Shown here: positions 23,951 through 36,468 of the stretch, in pieces | Layout of the letters: every line of letters begins with the position of its first letter | Numbering within the stretch: the first letter of the stretch is position 1 | Assembly (NCBI RefSeq): GCF_000004075.3 | Contig: NC_026660.2 | Location: forward strand, 27,345,498 to 27,409,497 | Length of the DNA: 64,000 nucleotides | DNA from: Cucumis sativus | Taxonomy: Eukaryota; Streptophyta; Magnoliopsida; Cucurbitales; Cucurbitaceae | Reading direction: 5' to 3' | Made by a program: the position numbers and the translations under genes | The notes under the pieces: model-generated | What the model was told of the DNA's origin: nothing | What the model saw: the letters and a program-made list of their open reading frames with translations, nothing else | Database searches by the model: none

Positions 23951-23952
<2 letters not shown>

Positions 23953-23986
<34 letters not shown>
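23953..23986. repeat. (AT)17 microsatellite
   Basis: An uninterrupted AT dinucleotide run in the gene-poor region. Confidence 0.95.
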
Positions 23987-23990
<4 letters not shown>

Positions 23991-26900
23991 CTATTTTAGA
24001 ACTTTGGTTCATATTTGACTCTCCTAGAGTAATAATAAATGTTTTAAAACTTGTTGTCAAGTATTATTACGTTGTTATACTTTATGAATGCTTTTTGAAT
24101 ATGCAGATTTATGGATATGATGTCGTAACGTTTTTTATATTTAACAAATATTTAAATATATATATATATAATCCCATCATTCATACTTACTTTTCATCAC
24201 ATTGCTAATCTTTAATTTATTTTTTTAAAACTTAAATTTAAATATGAAGTCATGTGTACAGTAACAATGTAAATATTTGGATAGGGATATTATCTGAAAC
24301 TTGGAGGTAAAGAACAAACAAACTATGAGTGAAAATCATCCTTTTTCTAACCGCTAACAGATGATGGAATCTCTAACCTCTGAAGACGGAAGTCGTGTCA
24401 TTACTATTGAGTCAAGCTCATTTTTTGCAATCTTTGGTAGTTCTATACGTTTGAGATACAAACATCAATTTTAACATTACCTTTAGGAAAACAGAGTAAT
24501 GTTTACATCTAAAATAAAAAAGAGTTATGAGCAGAGACCAGAGTTTCGAAAATTGGAACTGGGATCAAATAGTACTCTGTATTATTCATGGTTAAGATAG
24601 AGAAGAATCTTAAGTCAATTTATTTAAAAATACATCACTACAACTCACTAACTCAAACTTCTTATTTCATATCCTTTCTCTATAGTTCTCTACTTCTAAC
24701 TTTGGATTCTCTCCTCTTTTTTTTTTTTTTTTTTGTTTACTAATTTATTTATTTATTTTAAATTTACGCATTTTGTATTAATTTTCCCTAGGATTTAAAC
24801 GTAGTCGTTTAATAATTTATTTGATAAAACGTAAATGAGTGTAGAATGATTAAGAAAGTGATGGGATGGTCCATCCGTCCGGTTTAGAGGAGCCCGATAA
24901 TGGAATTGTGTCTCAATTTTTGAACCAAAAGCCCATGAAAAGACCGTACCAATTGGGCCCTATTATCTGTCCTCCACTTCCCTCTCTCTCATTCTTCCCC
25001 TTTTCCATTCTCATCAAAATTTCAAATTAATTAATAACAAACAATAATAATAACCAAACTCCTTTTCAAATAACAATAATTAGGTACATCCTATACTATA
25101 TGAATGTGTGACCCAAAAAAATTAAAAGGTATCTTATCAACTCCTTACTTTTTACTATTAAAGAGTTCATAACTCTCTACTCCCTTCCTCCAAACACCTT
25201 ATAAGTAGCTTATACAATCCCTAGTTAACTATGTAACAAAATAGCAATCAGATTTAAGAAATAGATGGGGATGGGGATTGTTAGATTTAGATTAGATGGG
25301 TAGATGATGTGAAGTGGTGTTGGAAAATGGAGTGGGCATTCGCCACGTAATGAGTTGAATATTTTTTTTCTTTGTTTTTTAAAAAAGAGAAAATATATTG
25401 GGAATTGTTCCTCATGAGGCCATGAGGCAATGGGACGCGTGTTGCTTATAGATAACATAAAATATTTTTAAGTATGAAAAAAGATTAGATTAAGAATTAA
25501 GAAAGTGGTTTACGATCACTTATTGGCCACTCTTTCTTTCTTTTCTTTTGACTTATAACCAAAGACAATGAGAAAATAGATTGTTTAAGTTTTGTGCATA
25601 CGACAAAAACGCAGCCTCCGTTTCACCAATTTGACTGCGCTCACTTTTTTACCATTTTTCTAACCTTCCAACTTAAATGATTAAACTCTTTTTGCAACTT
25701 ACTTAACTGCCTTCTACATGGATTAATCCACCTCTTTCACGCCTAAATTTGCAAATAAAATATTTGAAATGACTATGTTAAAGCGTAGTATCTAATGCAA
25801 TATTCAATATTCATCAATGACAATGCATTATAACTACTAGCTCAACTTAACCTATCTCTTTCATGAAAGTGTGCAAGCAATGCACCCATGATTGATGGCC
25901 AAGGCTTTTTCTAGAACTAAGCTCAATTGGAGTGATTTCTAATAATAATAAGAAAAAAGAGAGTAGAGACTTAAAAAGTGCACGCAAATGATACTAACTT
26001 AGAAAAAAGAAAAGAAAAATCAAGAGTAGTGATTAATATCACCTTAGTTTATATTTAATTGTAGGAGCTAGGCCTATTATAACAATAATAATTATTGAGT
26101 AATTGGTCAAAGTACTTGGATATTGGGTGGCTAAGAAAGTGAATTATAGGGTTTTATGATTCGTCATAGAATCTAATGTATAAGATCAGAAATGGGTTAA
26201 CACATAGGGCCAACAAAGCTAATAGTTATACATACATATACACCATTTTCTTAAAAATAAGAAACACAAAACCGACAATGACTATCCAACTCATAATTGT
26301 TAAAACGGTAATTAAACATTTAGGAATTGTGATATATTTGAAAATTTTACAAAAAGATTCAATTGGAACGTACGAGTTGAAAGATATAGGGGGCTCTAAG
26401 TTTGAAAACCGACCAAAATTTGGAACCTAAAAAATTAGGTGAACAAAAACAAACATTGGTCACCAAAACAAAGGAAAGGCAAAGAGAAGATGAAGTGAAT
26501 TGAATCAAAAGGCATCAAATTAAAGAGCAGTGGGAAAAGAACACATCAATTCAAAATTAATTGAAGTTTTAAAATAAAGTGGAGGAGTGGAGGAGTGGAG
26601 CAGTGGATGTGTGTATGTTGGGGGGTAGTAGAGTTAAGAGTGGGTGCTCATTCATTTCATCATTTAATTAATCGTAACATTACCCTTTAGCCTTCACAAA
26701 ACTCCTAAGTTTCAACTTCACACATCTATTATATCTTATATTTATTATTTATTTACCACAACACACACATTTGAATCAACCAACCCTTTTTAATTCCTAA
26801 TATACACCCTTCGCTAATAATTTAGTTTAACCTTTTAACTTTTAGTTTTTAAATTTTATTTAAGTCTATTTCTTCCCCATAATTGAACACTCAACCAAAT

Positions 26901-29627
26901 TCTAAAGCACAAAAACAAGCTTTTAATTTTTTTTACAAAAAATTAAATTTAAGTTATGACTTGATTTTTTAAACCATAGATAAAAGAATAAAGAAATTTA
27001 TAGGTAAAATAATATTTAGGTGCTTTATTTAAAAAAAAAACAATTAATTAGTTAATAAACAAGATCTTATCTTCCAATTTATTTTTTAAAATTTTGATAA
27101 GAATCCAAACCTTATAAATACGGAAATCATTAACGAAATATACTTAAATTTTAAAAACAAAAAACAAGTAATACCTTTATGTCTAATTGATCAAGATGGA
27201 TCAACTAAAATTATAAACAAAAAATGTCACCGTATAAAAACTAAACACAAAATTAAAAAATAAAATATAATCTTTTAGAACTAAACAACCAAGAAAAATA
27301 TAGGTTCAGATCTTAAGAATGAAAACCCTATTTTCCACTTATCATTGTTGTTAGTGTTATTATTGTTTGAATATCCTAAACCAAGAATCAATATTCTTGA
27401 GGGCATAGGTGTGGGTGAAAGGCTTATAATACTCTTCAACTGAACTGGTTTCTCTAAATGGTCAGGAGGGCATGATGGGAATTTCACACTAACTATACAT
27501 ATAGGTCAGGAATGAGGCTTTTATGTGACATTGTTATTTTCCAAAGCATGTGTGAAAATTTCCATTTAAAAAAAATGATTTCATGTCCTCATGATGCAAA
27601 ATTAATGTTTTTCTTTTTTTTTACGAGTTTGTACCATAGGTGATTCAATTTCCTTTATAAAGATTGATGAGATATCAGGTATGTATTGTTATAGATCCGA
27701 AAAATAGGAAACAATAAGCGTTCTGTTAAAAAATCTCTATCATTTGTCAAATCATGTGAGATATATTTTGGAAGTAGGCTGTATGTTCTAAAAATCTAAT
27801 TTTGTCAAAGTTACAACATTGAAACAAGAAAACTTCCACAAACATTAAGTCACCATAATGGTCAAACACAATAATGAAAATCAACCTACCTACCAAAAGA
27901 ATTATTCAAAAAGAAGAAGAAAATCAACAGTTTTTACCTATGTAAATTGCCAACATGATACCTACGCAATTGACATGAAGACTTTCATTAATTGTAGATA
28001 AAAATGAGTGTTCTTGAATGGAATACATATATAAGAAACCAAACAATACAGAAAAAGAATACAAAACTTTCTGATATGCCTTTCCTTGAAAGATCATATC
28101 ATACATATTTCTATATATTATTACTTAGAAGGTAATGTTTTAAATTTAAGATAAAACAAAAAATGGAAAATAGAAGGGACATCCAAACCCACTTAATAAA
28201 CGAAGAAAGAGAAATATTAAATGTACTACCTAAAGGAAAAAAATAAGAATATATTACCATAACTTAGTAGTATAGAAACATTGGGTTTTGGCGATGACAG
28301 GGCTGATTCTTATTATAACGACCTTGCAACTAAGTGAGATCAACAATTCTCCACTCCTAACTAAAAAAAGAACTTAAAGGTTAATCACTTGAACGACATT
28401 AAATAACCTTCAACTTAAAAGAAAAAAAGAAAGAAAACAAAAGAGAGTAGAAGGGCAGTAATTAATTAATCACAAACATCATATTTTTATACCATTTAAT
28501 TACGACTAATTGCTAAACTTAGCAGTTATGAAATTGGTCGGTGACAATTAGTTTACTCGGGAGAGGCTTAATCCTGATTATGGATGAGACATATTTTCTT
28601 TCTACAAAAATAATTACATTCAGCAAGTTTTTTCTTTTCAAATCCAAATTAGGTTAAATATACAAGCTACAGAGTGGTTTAACATAATTTAATCTTAAAC
28701 AAATCCAAACCCGAAAATTATTATTAAATAGTAATAGACCAACGACCCAATCAATGTATATATAAATTGTAATTAATTTGCACCAACTAATATTTTACTA
28801 ATTTTATAGATGGGAATATTTTACAATTTAGTTTGTGCGCGTATGCACTTATTCATTAGTTTATGACCTACTTGAAAACCTAATTGAGAAATATTAGCAA
28901 ACAAAAGCGAAACCACCAAAAAAATATATTATCTCTAATCTTAGAGCCAACACTGTTCTTCGGTTGAATATAAGAAGAAATCTGACCAAACTCAATTATC
29001 ATAAAATGTTTGATAACTCAACAATAAATTGGTTTATTAAAGCACTTCGTTAGAGAATCATATTCTATATACATACGTACCTTTTTTCCCCCCCACAAAT
29101 TAATATGTTTTCAGATAAATTTCTAGCTCTCCCACCAAAATAAACTAAATAATAGAGATAACTCATTCAATTTTGTTTCTATACATAGAATCAATTTAAG
29201 CTTATTTAATGGCATTGATTTTGTTTTCTTTGGAAGTAACTCAACGGAATCCATAGTTAAATACATTTATTTACAACCTTTCTATATAGTAATCGATAAG
29301 CTATAGTTTCAATTAATTTATTTTGCTATTTTAAAAAGTTTTGCTGCTCCAAGAATCAACTACCCAAACCAAAAACTCAAACCTGAGACTCTAAAACAAA
29401 AACAAAGCAAATATTACTCTTGGTTAATGTGAAAAATCAAGGGACAATTTCAAACTAACAAAGAATAGCAAGAATAGCAACATTTCAATGATGATGACTC
29501 AAATCAACATATCAAATATAACCTAAAATTTTGTAAATATATTGTTTTATCATTTAAAATAATTTCCCAAAATTCAACCCAACATTCACAATTCTACGTT
29601 TCTTTCATTAAAAACTCCAAAAGTAAA

Positions 29628-29649
29628 ATAATAATAATAATAATAATAA
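29628..29649. repeat. (ATA)n trinucleotide microsatellite
   Basis: About seven uninterrupted ATA units in the gene-poor region. Confidence 0.9.
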
Positions 29650-29824
29650 AAAATCCCGGAATGGTTTTTCTATGCAGAAACGAGAAGAAATTAATACACC
29701 AAATCGCATGCATACCTAAATGAAAAAAAATGTCAAAAAATATGACAGAAAAAAACATATAATAAAATTTTCAGACAAATGTATGATATTAATGGACTAA
29801 TATAGACATGTATCAATCGGTTAC

Positions 29825-29884
29825 AAATATTTTAATTTATTTTACTGTTTTTAAAAATATTTTAATTTATTTTACTATTTTTAA
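29825..29884. repeat. 30-bp tandem duplication (aaatattttaatttatttta...)
   Basis: Two 30-bp units differ by one base (ctgttttt versus ctattttt). The unit resembles the end segment of the AT-rich interspersed repeat seen elsewhere in the window. Confidence 0.85.
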
Positions 29885-30737
29885 AAACAACTCTAAACAC
29901 GAAAAAAGTGGAAACATTGCAAAGCAGTGAGTTTTATGTTTATTCAAGATAAAAATTCAATTTTAGTTTAATTGAACAAAATCAAAGCATAAAAGCTAAA
30001 ACAATTTCAATACAGGTAGAACCATATCTCGAGCATCATACAACTTTGTTGAAAGACCAAAAATATTTGCAGCTCAAATATTCCCAATACACGCACAAAA
30101 CTCGAACATCCAAGAAGTATATATCCTATAGGGATGCCACCTATTTAGAAATTGAACATGGAAACAAACTCTTCTTTCTACTTCAAAACTAAGATCCAAC
30201 GAAAAGAAGTCTACATAATTGCTGTAAAATAATTTTCTTGTTCTTTTCTTAGGTTGAATTGAATTTATCAGAATAATAGAGAAAAATCTTACTTGAAATG
30301 TAAGACACGAACCTGCAAACAGTAATAATGCAATATCCGGTCATTAAATCGACATATTTCTAAATCATGAAAACATATTATTGAATAAGCTATTCGACCA
30401 AATAGGAAACTGTTTTTTCCCCCTTTTTTCTTTTTTAAAAAAAGAAACAGTGTATCCGACCCAATAAACTCCATTCCCTCATTACTTACCAGTTACTTTG
30501 AAAATTTTCCCAAGAAATGCGGAGCACAACATAATGTTTAGAGTTGACGCTAGAACAGAACCAAAAGCAAAGTTTTAAGTAGTTAGTAGGACAATGAAAT
30601 CGGTGAGATTGAAAACGTTAAGAAATGGTCAAATTCAGAGAAGTAATGGTAAACAGGTAAAGAGTAAAATAAAGAAGATAGGCCTAGAATTTAGGCATAG
30701 AGAGAAAGTGGGGTGGACCAAATAAAGCTACTATAAT

Positions 30738-30740
<3 letters not shown>

Positions 30741-30790
<50 letters not shown>
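30741..30790. repeat. (GA)25 microsatellite upstream of the ZHD gene
   Basis: Fifty bases of uninterrupted GA, about 1.3 kb upstream of the ZHD start codon and about 0.3 kb upstream of its presumed leader. GAGA-type tracts can recruit BPC/GAGA-binding proteins in plants, but a plain microsatellite is equally possible. Confidence 0.95.
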
Positions 30791-30795
<5 letters not shown>

Positions 30796-31079
30796 GTCAA
30801 AACCCACAGTGTGTGTAATGTAATGTGTATTTGTGTTGTACAAATTGGCGTGCAGTGTTAGATATCCACCAAATGACCCAAAAGTTAGCGTTTGATATAA
30901 ATGGTAAAGAGTGGAGACGTAGCAAAGTCTTCTGTTTAGGGGGATGAGTGGAGTTGCAGAAACATAAAGACAGCCACAGCCACAGCAACAGCCAGCCTTG
31001 ATGTAGAAAGAGAGAGAATCTGACAATTTAGACATATGTGGGCCATCCATCCCCTTCACTTTAACCTCTTAGAAAAAAC

Positions 31080-32081
31080 TCACACTCTCTCTCTCCCTTT
31101 CTCTGCGTCTGGGTTATTTTTTGTTTTTTTGTTTTTGGCTAATCCTTTAATTTAGAGGTATTTTGATTGCTAGGGAGAGATTGGAGAGATCAAGTGCAGG
31201 GAGATTTGGAAGCCAAGTTGAGAGTGTGTGTGTGTATGTGTAGACTCAAAAAACCAAGTTGTTTTTGTCTTTAATCGTTTCGCTTTCTTGCTGTCTTGCA
31301 TATTTGAACAACATTTATTAGGGGAGTGGTTTAGGGTTTTCAGAAAGTACCCAGAAAGGCAATTATTAGAAACAGGACCAAAGCTGCAGGCTGTGGGAGA
31401 TGACTAACATGACCTTGTCGGTTGTTGTTCTACTGGACTAATAAGCCATCACTTTTATTCTCCAAAATTCACACCTGCGCCTTCCGATCTTTGGGTTTTG
31501 GGTGGGTGTTAGGAAACACAACAAACCCTTTCTTTTTTTTTTTCTTTCTTTCCATCTTTCTCATAAAACCCTTTCTTTCTTTTCCTTATTTGCTACTTTT
31601 CCTGCTGCTGCTGGCTATATCTCTTACTACATATTTCTTCATTTTTCAGTCCCCAAAATTAATCAAGGTAAGATTTTGATTGCAGAAGCTGGTAGGTCCC
31701 TCTCCCATCTATCTCTTTCTCCCCTTCTCTCTCTATCTGAATTTCAAAGATTTATGGTGTCATAGATGTTGAAAATTTATCTTCTTTTGTCTTTCCGTCC
31801 CCATTAATCCATTTATTTCCTGTTTCCCAACAGTTTGTAGCACTTTGGGGAGTGATGGAGGACAGAAGAAAACACCACGAATTACCAAACAAATCTGGAA
31901 GTTTAATTAGCTATTCTACTACTAGCTAATTAAGATCATGATCAAAAGAGAGGTTAGGTTTGTTAATTTGAGGAAGATCCAAATGAACGTCGTAGATAAT
32001 GATGTGGTGAAGGTTTAGTTATTGGTAAACAGAAAAGTAATACAGCTAAGATCGATTACCTTTTGGGGGAGATCAGATATA
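31080..32081 (+). promoter_or_regulatory. Long 5' leader of the ZHD gene with candidate intron and three uORFs
   Basis: CT-rich sequence at about 31080-31105 probably marks the start of the leader. A likely leader intron is 31668-31833 (CAAG/GTAAGA ... CCCAACAG/TTTG). Short upstream frames in the presumed leader are 31400-31441 (13 codons), 31855-31929 (24 codons) and 31938-32018 (26 codons). All terminate before the main ATG at 32082. If these exons are retained in the mRNA, translation of the main frame would need reinitiation or leaky scanning. Confidence 0.5.
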
Positions 32082-33095
32082 ATGGAGACGAGAAGTGAAG
32101 ATGAGGAAATAGGAACTCCTAATTCCCCTTTGTGCTATAATAATCCATCATCAAATAGGGAATCTTCAACCAAACTGCCTAATGCTGATAATCCGTTTCT
32201 CTCAGCTGCTGATAGAAGAAGAGATCACACGGTACCCCAACTTCACTTCTCTACTCATCAGAAATTGACTCTCCATCATATACACAAACAACACACAAGA
32301 GACCATCCTGAAGCAACCCCAGATCCTCCAATCCAGCCCTCCATTTCTGCCTCTCCGCCGTCATCTGCTGCTACTCCGACTCCGCTGCCAATTGCCGGCA
32401 CCAGCAGCAGATTGATCTCAAGAACGCCATCATTTGCAGGTGCAACAGACAACAATATACCTTCATCGGTTATTCGATACCGAGAATGTTTGAAAAACCA
32501 CGCAGCAAGTACTGGTGGCCATGTTCTTGATGGCTGCGGGGAGTTCATGCCAAATGGGGAAAATGGAACATTTGAGGCAATGAAGTGTGCAGCTTGTGAA
32601 TGCCATCGGAACTTTCACAGGAAAGAAATGAAAGATGATCCACCCTTCCAGCAAGCTTTACCCAGTGGTTTCTTCATCTCCAACTCCATCAGAAACAATG
32701 GCCATCGCACTGAAAGGACACCAGTTGTTCCAGTGTCCCGTCACCATCAATTACCGGCGGTTCCAATTTCTTCAATGATGATGGCATTTGGAGGAAGCAA
32801 TGGAGCTCCAGATGAGTCTTCCAGTGAGGATCTAAACATGTATCACCCGTCTAATAATGGAGCCCGGGACCTGTTCGGTCAGCAGACACAACTAATAAAG
32901 AAACGTTTTAGGACAAAGTTCACTCAAGGACAGAAGGACAAGATGGAAGAATTTGCTGAAAAATTGGGGTGGAAAATTCAGAAACATGATGAACTGGAAG
33001 TGCAGCAGTTTTGCGCTGAGGTGGGAGTAAGGAGACAAGTTTTCAAGGTTTGGATGCACAACAACAAACAAGCCATGAAGAAGAAACAAATGTAA
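32082..33095 (+). CDS. ZHD: Zinc-finger homeodomain transcription factor (ZF-HD/ZHD), 337 aa
   Basis: An intronless 337-codon frame, as is usual for ZF-HD genes. Residues about 129-182 form the ZF-HD dimerisation zinc finger: VIRYRECLKNHAAS, HVLDGCGEFMPNG, MKCAACECHRNFHRKE. Residues about 273-337 form the homeodomain, starting KKRFRTKFTQGQKDKMEEFA, with the recognition helix RRQVFKVWMHNNKQ. The region between is Ser/Pro/His-rich. These proteins dimerise through the finger and bind ATTA-core DNA in the nucleus, acting in leaf and flower development and in stress and light responses. The open frame extends 20 codons upstream of METRSED but has no ATG there, so 32082 is the start. Gene order suggests kinship with Arabidopsis ZHD6/ZHD7. 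Confidence 0.95.
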   Translation: METRSEDEEIGTPNSPLCYNNPSSNRESSTKLPNADNPFLSAADRRRDHTVPQLHFSTHQKLTLHHIHKQHTRDHPEATPDPPIQPSISASPPSSAATPTPLPIAGTSSRLISRTPSFAGATDNNIPSSVIRYRECLKNHAASTGGHVLDGCGEFMPNGENGTFEAMKCAACECHRNFHRKEMKDDPPFQQALPSGFFISNSIRNNGHRTERTPVVPVSRHHQLPAVPISSMMMAFGGSNGAPDESSSEDLNMYHPSNNGARDLFGQQTQLIKKRFRTKFTQGQKDKMEEFAEKLGWKIQKHDELEVQQFCAEVGVRRQVFKVWMHNNKQAMKKKQM

Positions 33096-36000
33096 GAATG
33101 TACTACAAGTTTTACTTCAAACCCATTTCGTTAATAATATATGTATCCATGATTGACTAAGTTCTAAGAACATAGATTTTACCCAGTAATTAGAGTAAAG
33201 TCCTTAATTAGGCATTGGAAGAGAGAGAGATAATATTTGGTTCTTGAATGAATATATCTCCCATACCAATTTGTCATGTTACTCGCACTTGTAACCTGAA
33301 TGAGTTAAGTATTAATACAAGGATGAAAAGCAACCTTGAAGTAAGTTTGACTCTTCTCCCCAAATTAAAGCCAAGGAAACTGTTACAGGAGAACTTAGTG
33401 GGGTAGAAATTGTTGGATGCACGGCTATCACAATATTACAATTATACCGTACAATTCTTTTTTTATGTGGCTTGAATGCATAGATTGCAGAAGTTATCTT
33501 CTTTGCTTTACACTGAAAGAAATGGCGGCGAGAAGTGAAAAAACCCTCACACTAACAAAGTGTCTAATTCATATAAATTACCATGTAAAATGTAGTCTCA
33601 CATAATTTCAAATTTTATCTGACAATTTCCTACTGAACCTGAAAAAAAAAAAAAAAAGGACGAATATGACATTTTAACCCTGGAGTTATAATTTAAATTT
33701 TCAGTAAATTAGGTGGGGGTACGTCTACGCTTTAAATTATGGATTCGTATAATGAAATTTCAGAAATCAAATATGTTCAATTTATAAATTTGGTTTTTTT
33801 TCCAGGACTTTAAATTTATTCCTTTAAACCTACAAATTTGTTAATCTATAGTTTTCTTTTCATAATGATATGTGGGTGGGTGAATGAATAGAAGTTGACG
33901 ATAGTTGAGCTATATAGAAAACAAACCTATATTTGGTAACTTCAACAATTTACAACCCTATAAATCAAATTACACTCAAAATTTCTGTAACTCAACACAA
34001 ATTAGTAATTACATGAACTTCAACTTTTCAACCTTAGACTTAAACTTATACACTCAAATTTATTAATTAAAATGGAAAGTAACAAAGTTCACACTCCATG
34101 GCAAATATCATTATGGATAAGGTACGCAAAATACCAACACCACGTCTAAAACTTCAGCATCGTAGAAATACATTTCATAGCAAAGTCTTAAAATTGACTT
34201 CGGACCTTTGGGAATTGTATTATCTGAAATGGTAACTTGGCTCTGTCCGTGAGAGAGAGAGAGAGGTCATGTGTGAAATTTCTGGCTGGAGTTAGTAGGT
34301 GAGCCCAGACATGCGGGCAATGTTAGGAGCGTAGACAGTTAAAATTGATAAGAAAGAAGCTCTTAAATTTTGTCCAGTTCTGAATACAAGAATATATTTT
34401 GGTGGAAAATTGTGGAAAAAGATATGTTCTTCTGTCCTTAATGTTCAATGCAATAAAAGGCTACAGCTCCTCACATGTCTTATACGCGGTATGTTCTGAA
34501 ACCAGTGTCTTTTACGTAAAGTATCATTCAAACGAATAGTATTAATTATTTTATAATAAGAACAGTGATAATCTAACCCAGAGGCATATGTTCTTGACCA
34601 AGATGTTAATATCCCCCAACCCCCAACACACGTATCATATATGGTTGAACTCGGAAAAAAAATGCAAATAATAATAATAATAGCATATATAAAAAAGTTA
34701 ATTAGATAACAAAATTCATCGGAATTAAACGGAAGAATTAAGTACCTTTTCTAATTACATGAATGAATTTTACTCTAAGATGATCTTGAAACGAATAGCT
34801 TTTGAATGTCCTCCACTCATGGCGTTTCTCCCATTTTAGTACTGGCTGCAAAAACAAAAAGCAATGTTCTCCATACTATATCATTGGGGACAATGAAGAG
34901 TGTTTTACAATCCCAAAAAAACCAACATTACATAACTTAAACTTCTAAATCCTCACTATTGTTTTTTCACTCTATTTAAATCATTGATCTCCCTGATCAA
35001 AATGAAAGATGTGGAAATTTTAAACTGGGTAATAGTTGTTGCATTAGCTCATCTTCCTCGAATCAGACTTATTCATTTATTCAGATTCAATGTTACAGGC
35101 TCAACATACACAAATAATAATGGGAAAGAAAGCTTACTTGAAACATGAAGTCAGCGTATACATCTAGAACCTAAAATTCGCCATAAACCCAAGGCCTCCA
35201 CAGCGTCTCTCCCAATCTATTTTCCATTCAAACTCCCGCTCATAATAGATCACAAGCTACTTGAATTTTTTTTTTTTGGCGGGGATGATTCTTTTTCAAA
35301 ACTATTATCATCATGATAAGCATGAAAACAAGCTGGGTAGAGTTTGAGAAATTTGGGGTTTGGCTTCAAGAAAAATGAAAGATGCTTCAACTTTACCATG
35401 CGGCACCACATTCTGACAGACAACCATAATGCATCTTCAGCTTTATTAGAAGTCATTCTGACCTTTTTGAGAGTATACTTCGTTGAATTTTAACGTCTTT
35501 TCAAAAGAAGTTAACACCGAGCTCGGCAGCGGCAGCGATTCTACCTTTTTCTAGCCGCGGTGGCAGAAATTTCAGCTTTATCCACCATACCGTTTAACGC
35601 GCCCCCTCTAATCTGCTTTCGAATCCATCCGAAAGCGACAAAAGTAAAAAGACAATTATCCCCAACGGGCAGCACAGAATCAATAATTAAATTTATAAAA
35701 AAGAAACTACTCTAACTAAAAAGAAACGATCTCCATTTTCTTGTAATAGTTAAGGAGCACAAACTTTTTCCGCAGCAAAAATCAATCGAATGGTTAATCA
35801 TTAGTTCCACAACTAATTAAAAAAAATTATTGATGAAGGAAGTAATAACCACTTTTTAATCTCTCTCTCTATAATAAATAAATACTTTAAAGGAAACGTA
35901 AATAAGAACAATATGGGAGTGACAATGTGAATAATGCCCAAATCAAGAACCCCCTCCCCTCCCCTCCCCTCCCAATTTTGATATCTTAAACCCTAATTAT

Positions 36001-36405
36001 CTCCAAATCAAAATTATTATTAATTTCCAACGACATTTAATTCATTAACCCATAAATTACAATATCACTTCGTAATTAGCAAGTGATGCTGCCTATTTTG
36101 TTTGGTGAAATGAAATAAAATAGTTCCTAATATGCATGGATAGAAGCCTTGGACAACACAAGAAATTTCCACACATCAGCTATGATTTCGCGCTAAAATG
36201 TATTGCATTAATTGCTGATGATGTTCTTTAAGCCACGTGCACAAATCAACGAGCGCCTTTTTTCTTTTTGAAGCCAAAAAAGACTAGAGAATTCAAGCAC
36301 CATAAAATACACAAAAAAATCTTCCGACCTATGCACGAATCATAATGCGTTTACCTTTATACAGAAAATACCGAAGGAAATTCCTAAGAATAAATGAAGA
36401 CTTAC

Positions 36406-36468
36406 CTCAGAAAACTTCGCGAGAAGCTTGATTAGAGAAAAATTCTCACGTTTCTCTCTGAGATCCAT
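36406..36468 (-). other. Candidate first coding exon of an unidentified minus-strand gene
   Basis: Twenty-one codons from ATG 36468 to a GT donor. Two short frames lie upstream on the same strand: MSGGGTVREICSCCRR (ATG near 36577) and MQTTAMHDGSQRET (ATG near 36495). Both end before or just inside the candidate exon. The upstream sequence is promoter-like (GC-rich leader, GCCACGT motif near 36785). No family was recognised, and a non-coding RNA is possible. Confidence 0.2.

Larger units (their letters stand above)
15727..31080. other. 15-kb gene-poor, AT-rich region between divergent GATA and ZHD genes
   Basis: No protein gene could be supported on either strand. The region holds the promoters of two developmental regulators transcribed away from each other. 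It also holds microsatellites, two clean tandem duplications (20373-20442 and 20542-20652), diverged copies of an AT-rich interspersed repeat, and several GC-richer islands (around 19.7, 20.2, 22.95-23.25 and 24.9 kb) that may be regulatory or non-coding transcribed sequence. The open frames of 60-141 codons found here are AT-rich, low-complexity or phenylalanine/tyrosine-rich and resemble no family I know. Confidence 0.6.

Noticed and set aside
32276-32654. Minus-strand frames opposite the ZHD gene
   Set aside because: They are antisense shadows of the ZF-HD coding exon.
35600-35640. tRNA-like B box (ttcgaatcc)
   Set aside because: No A box and no cloverleaf could be drawn around it; the matching sequence near 59495 also fails.
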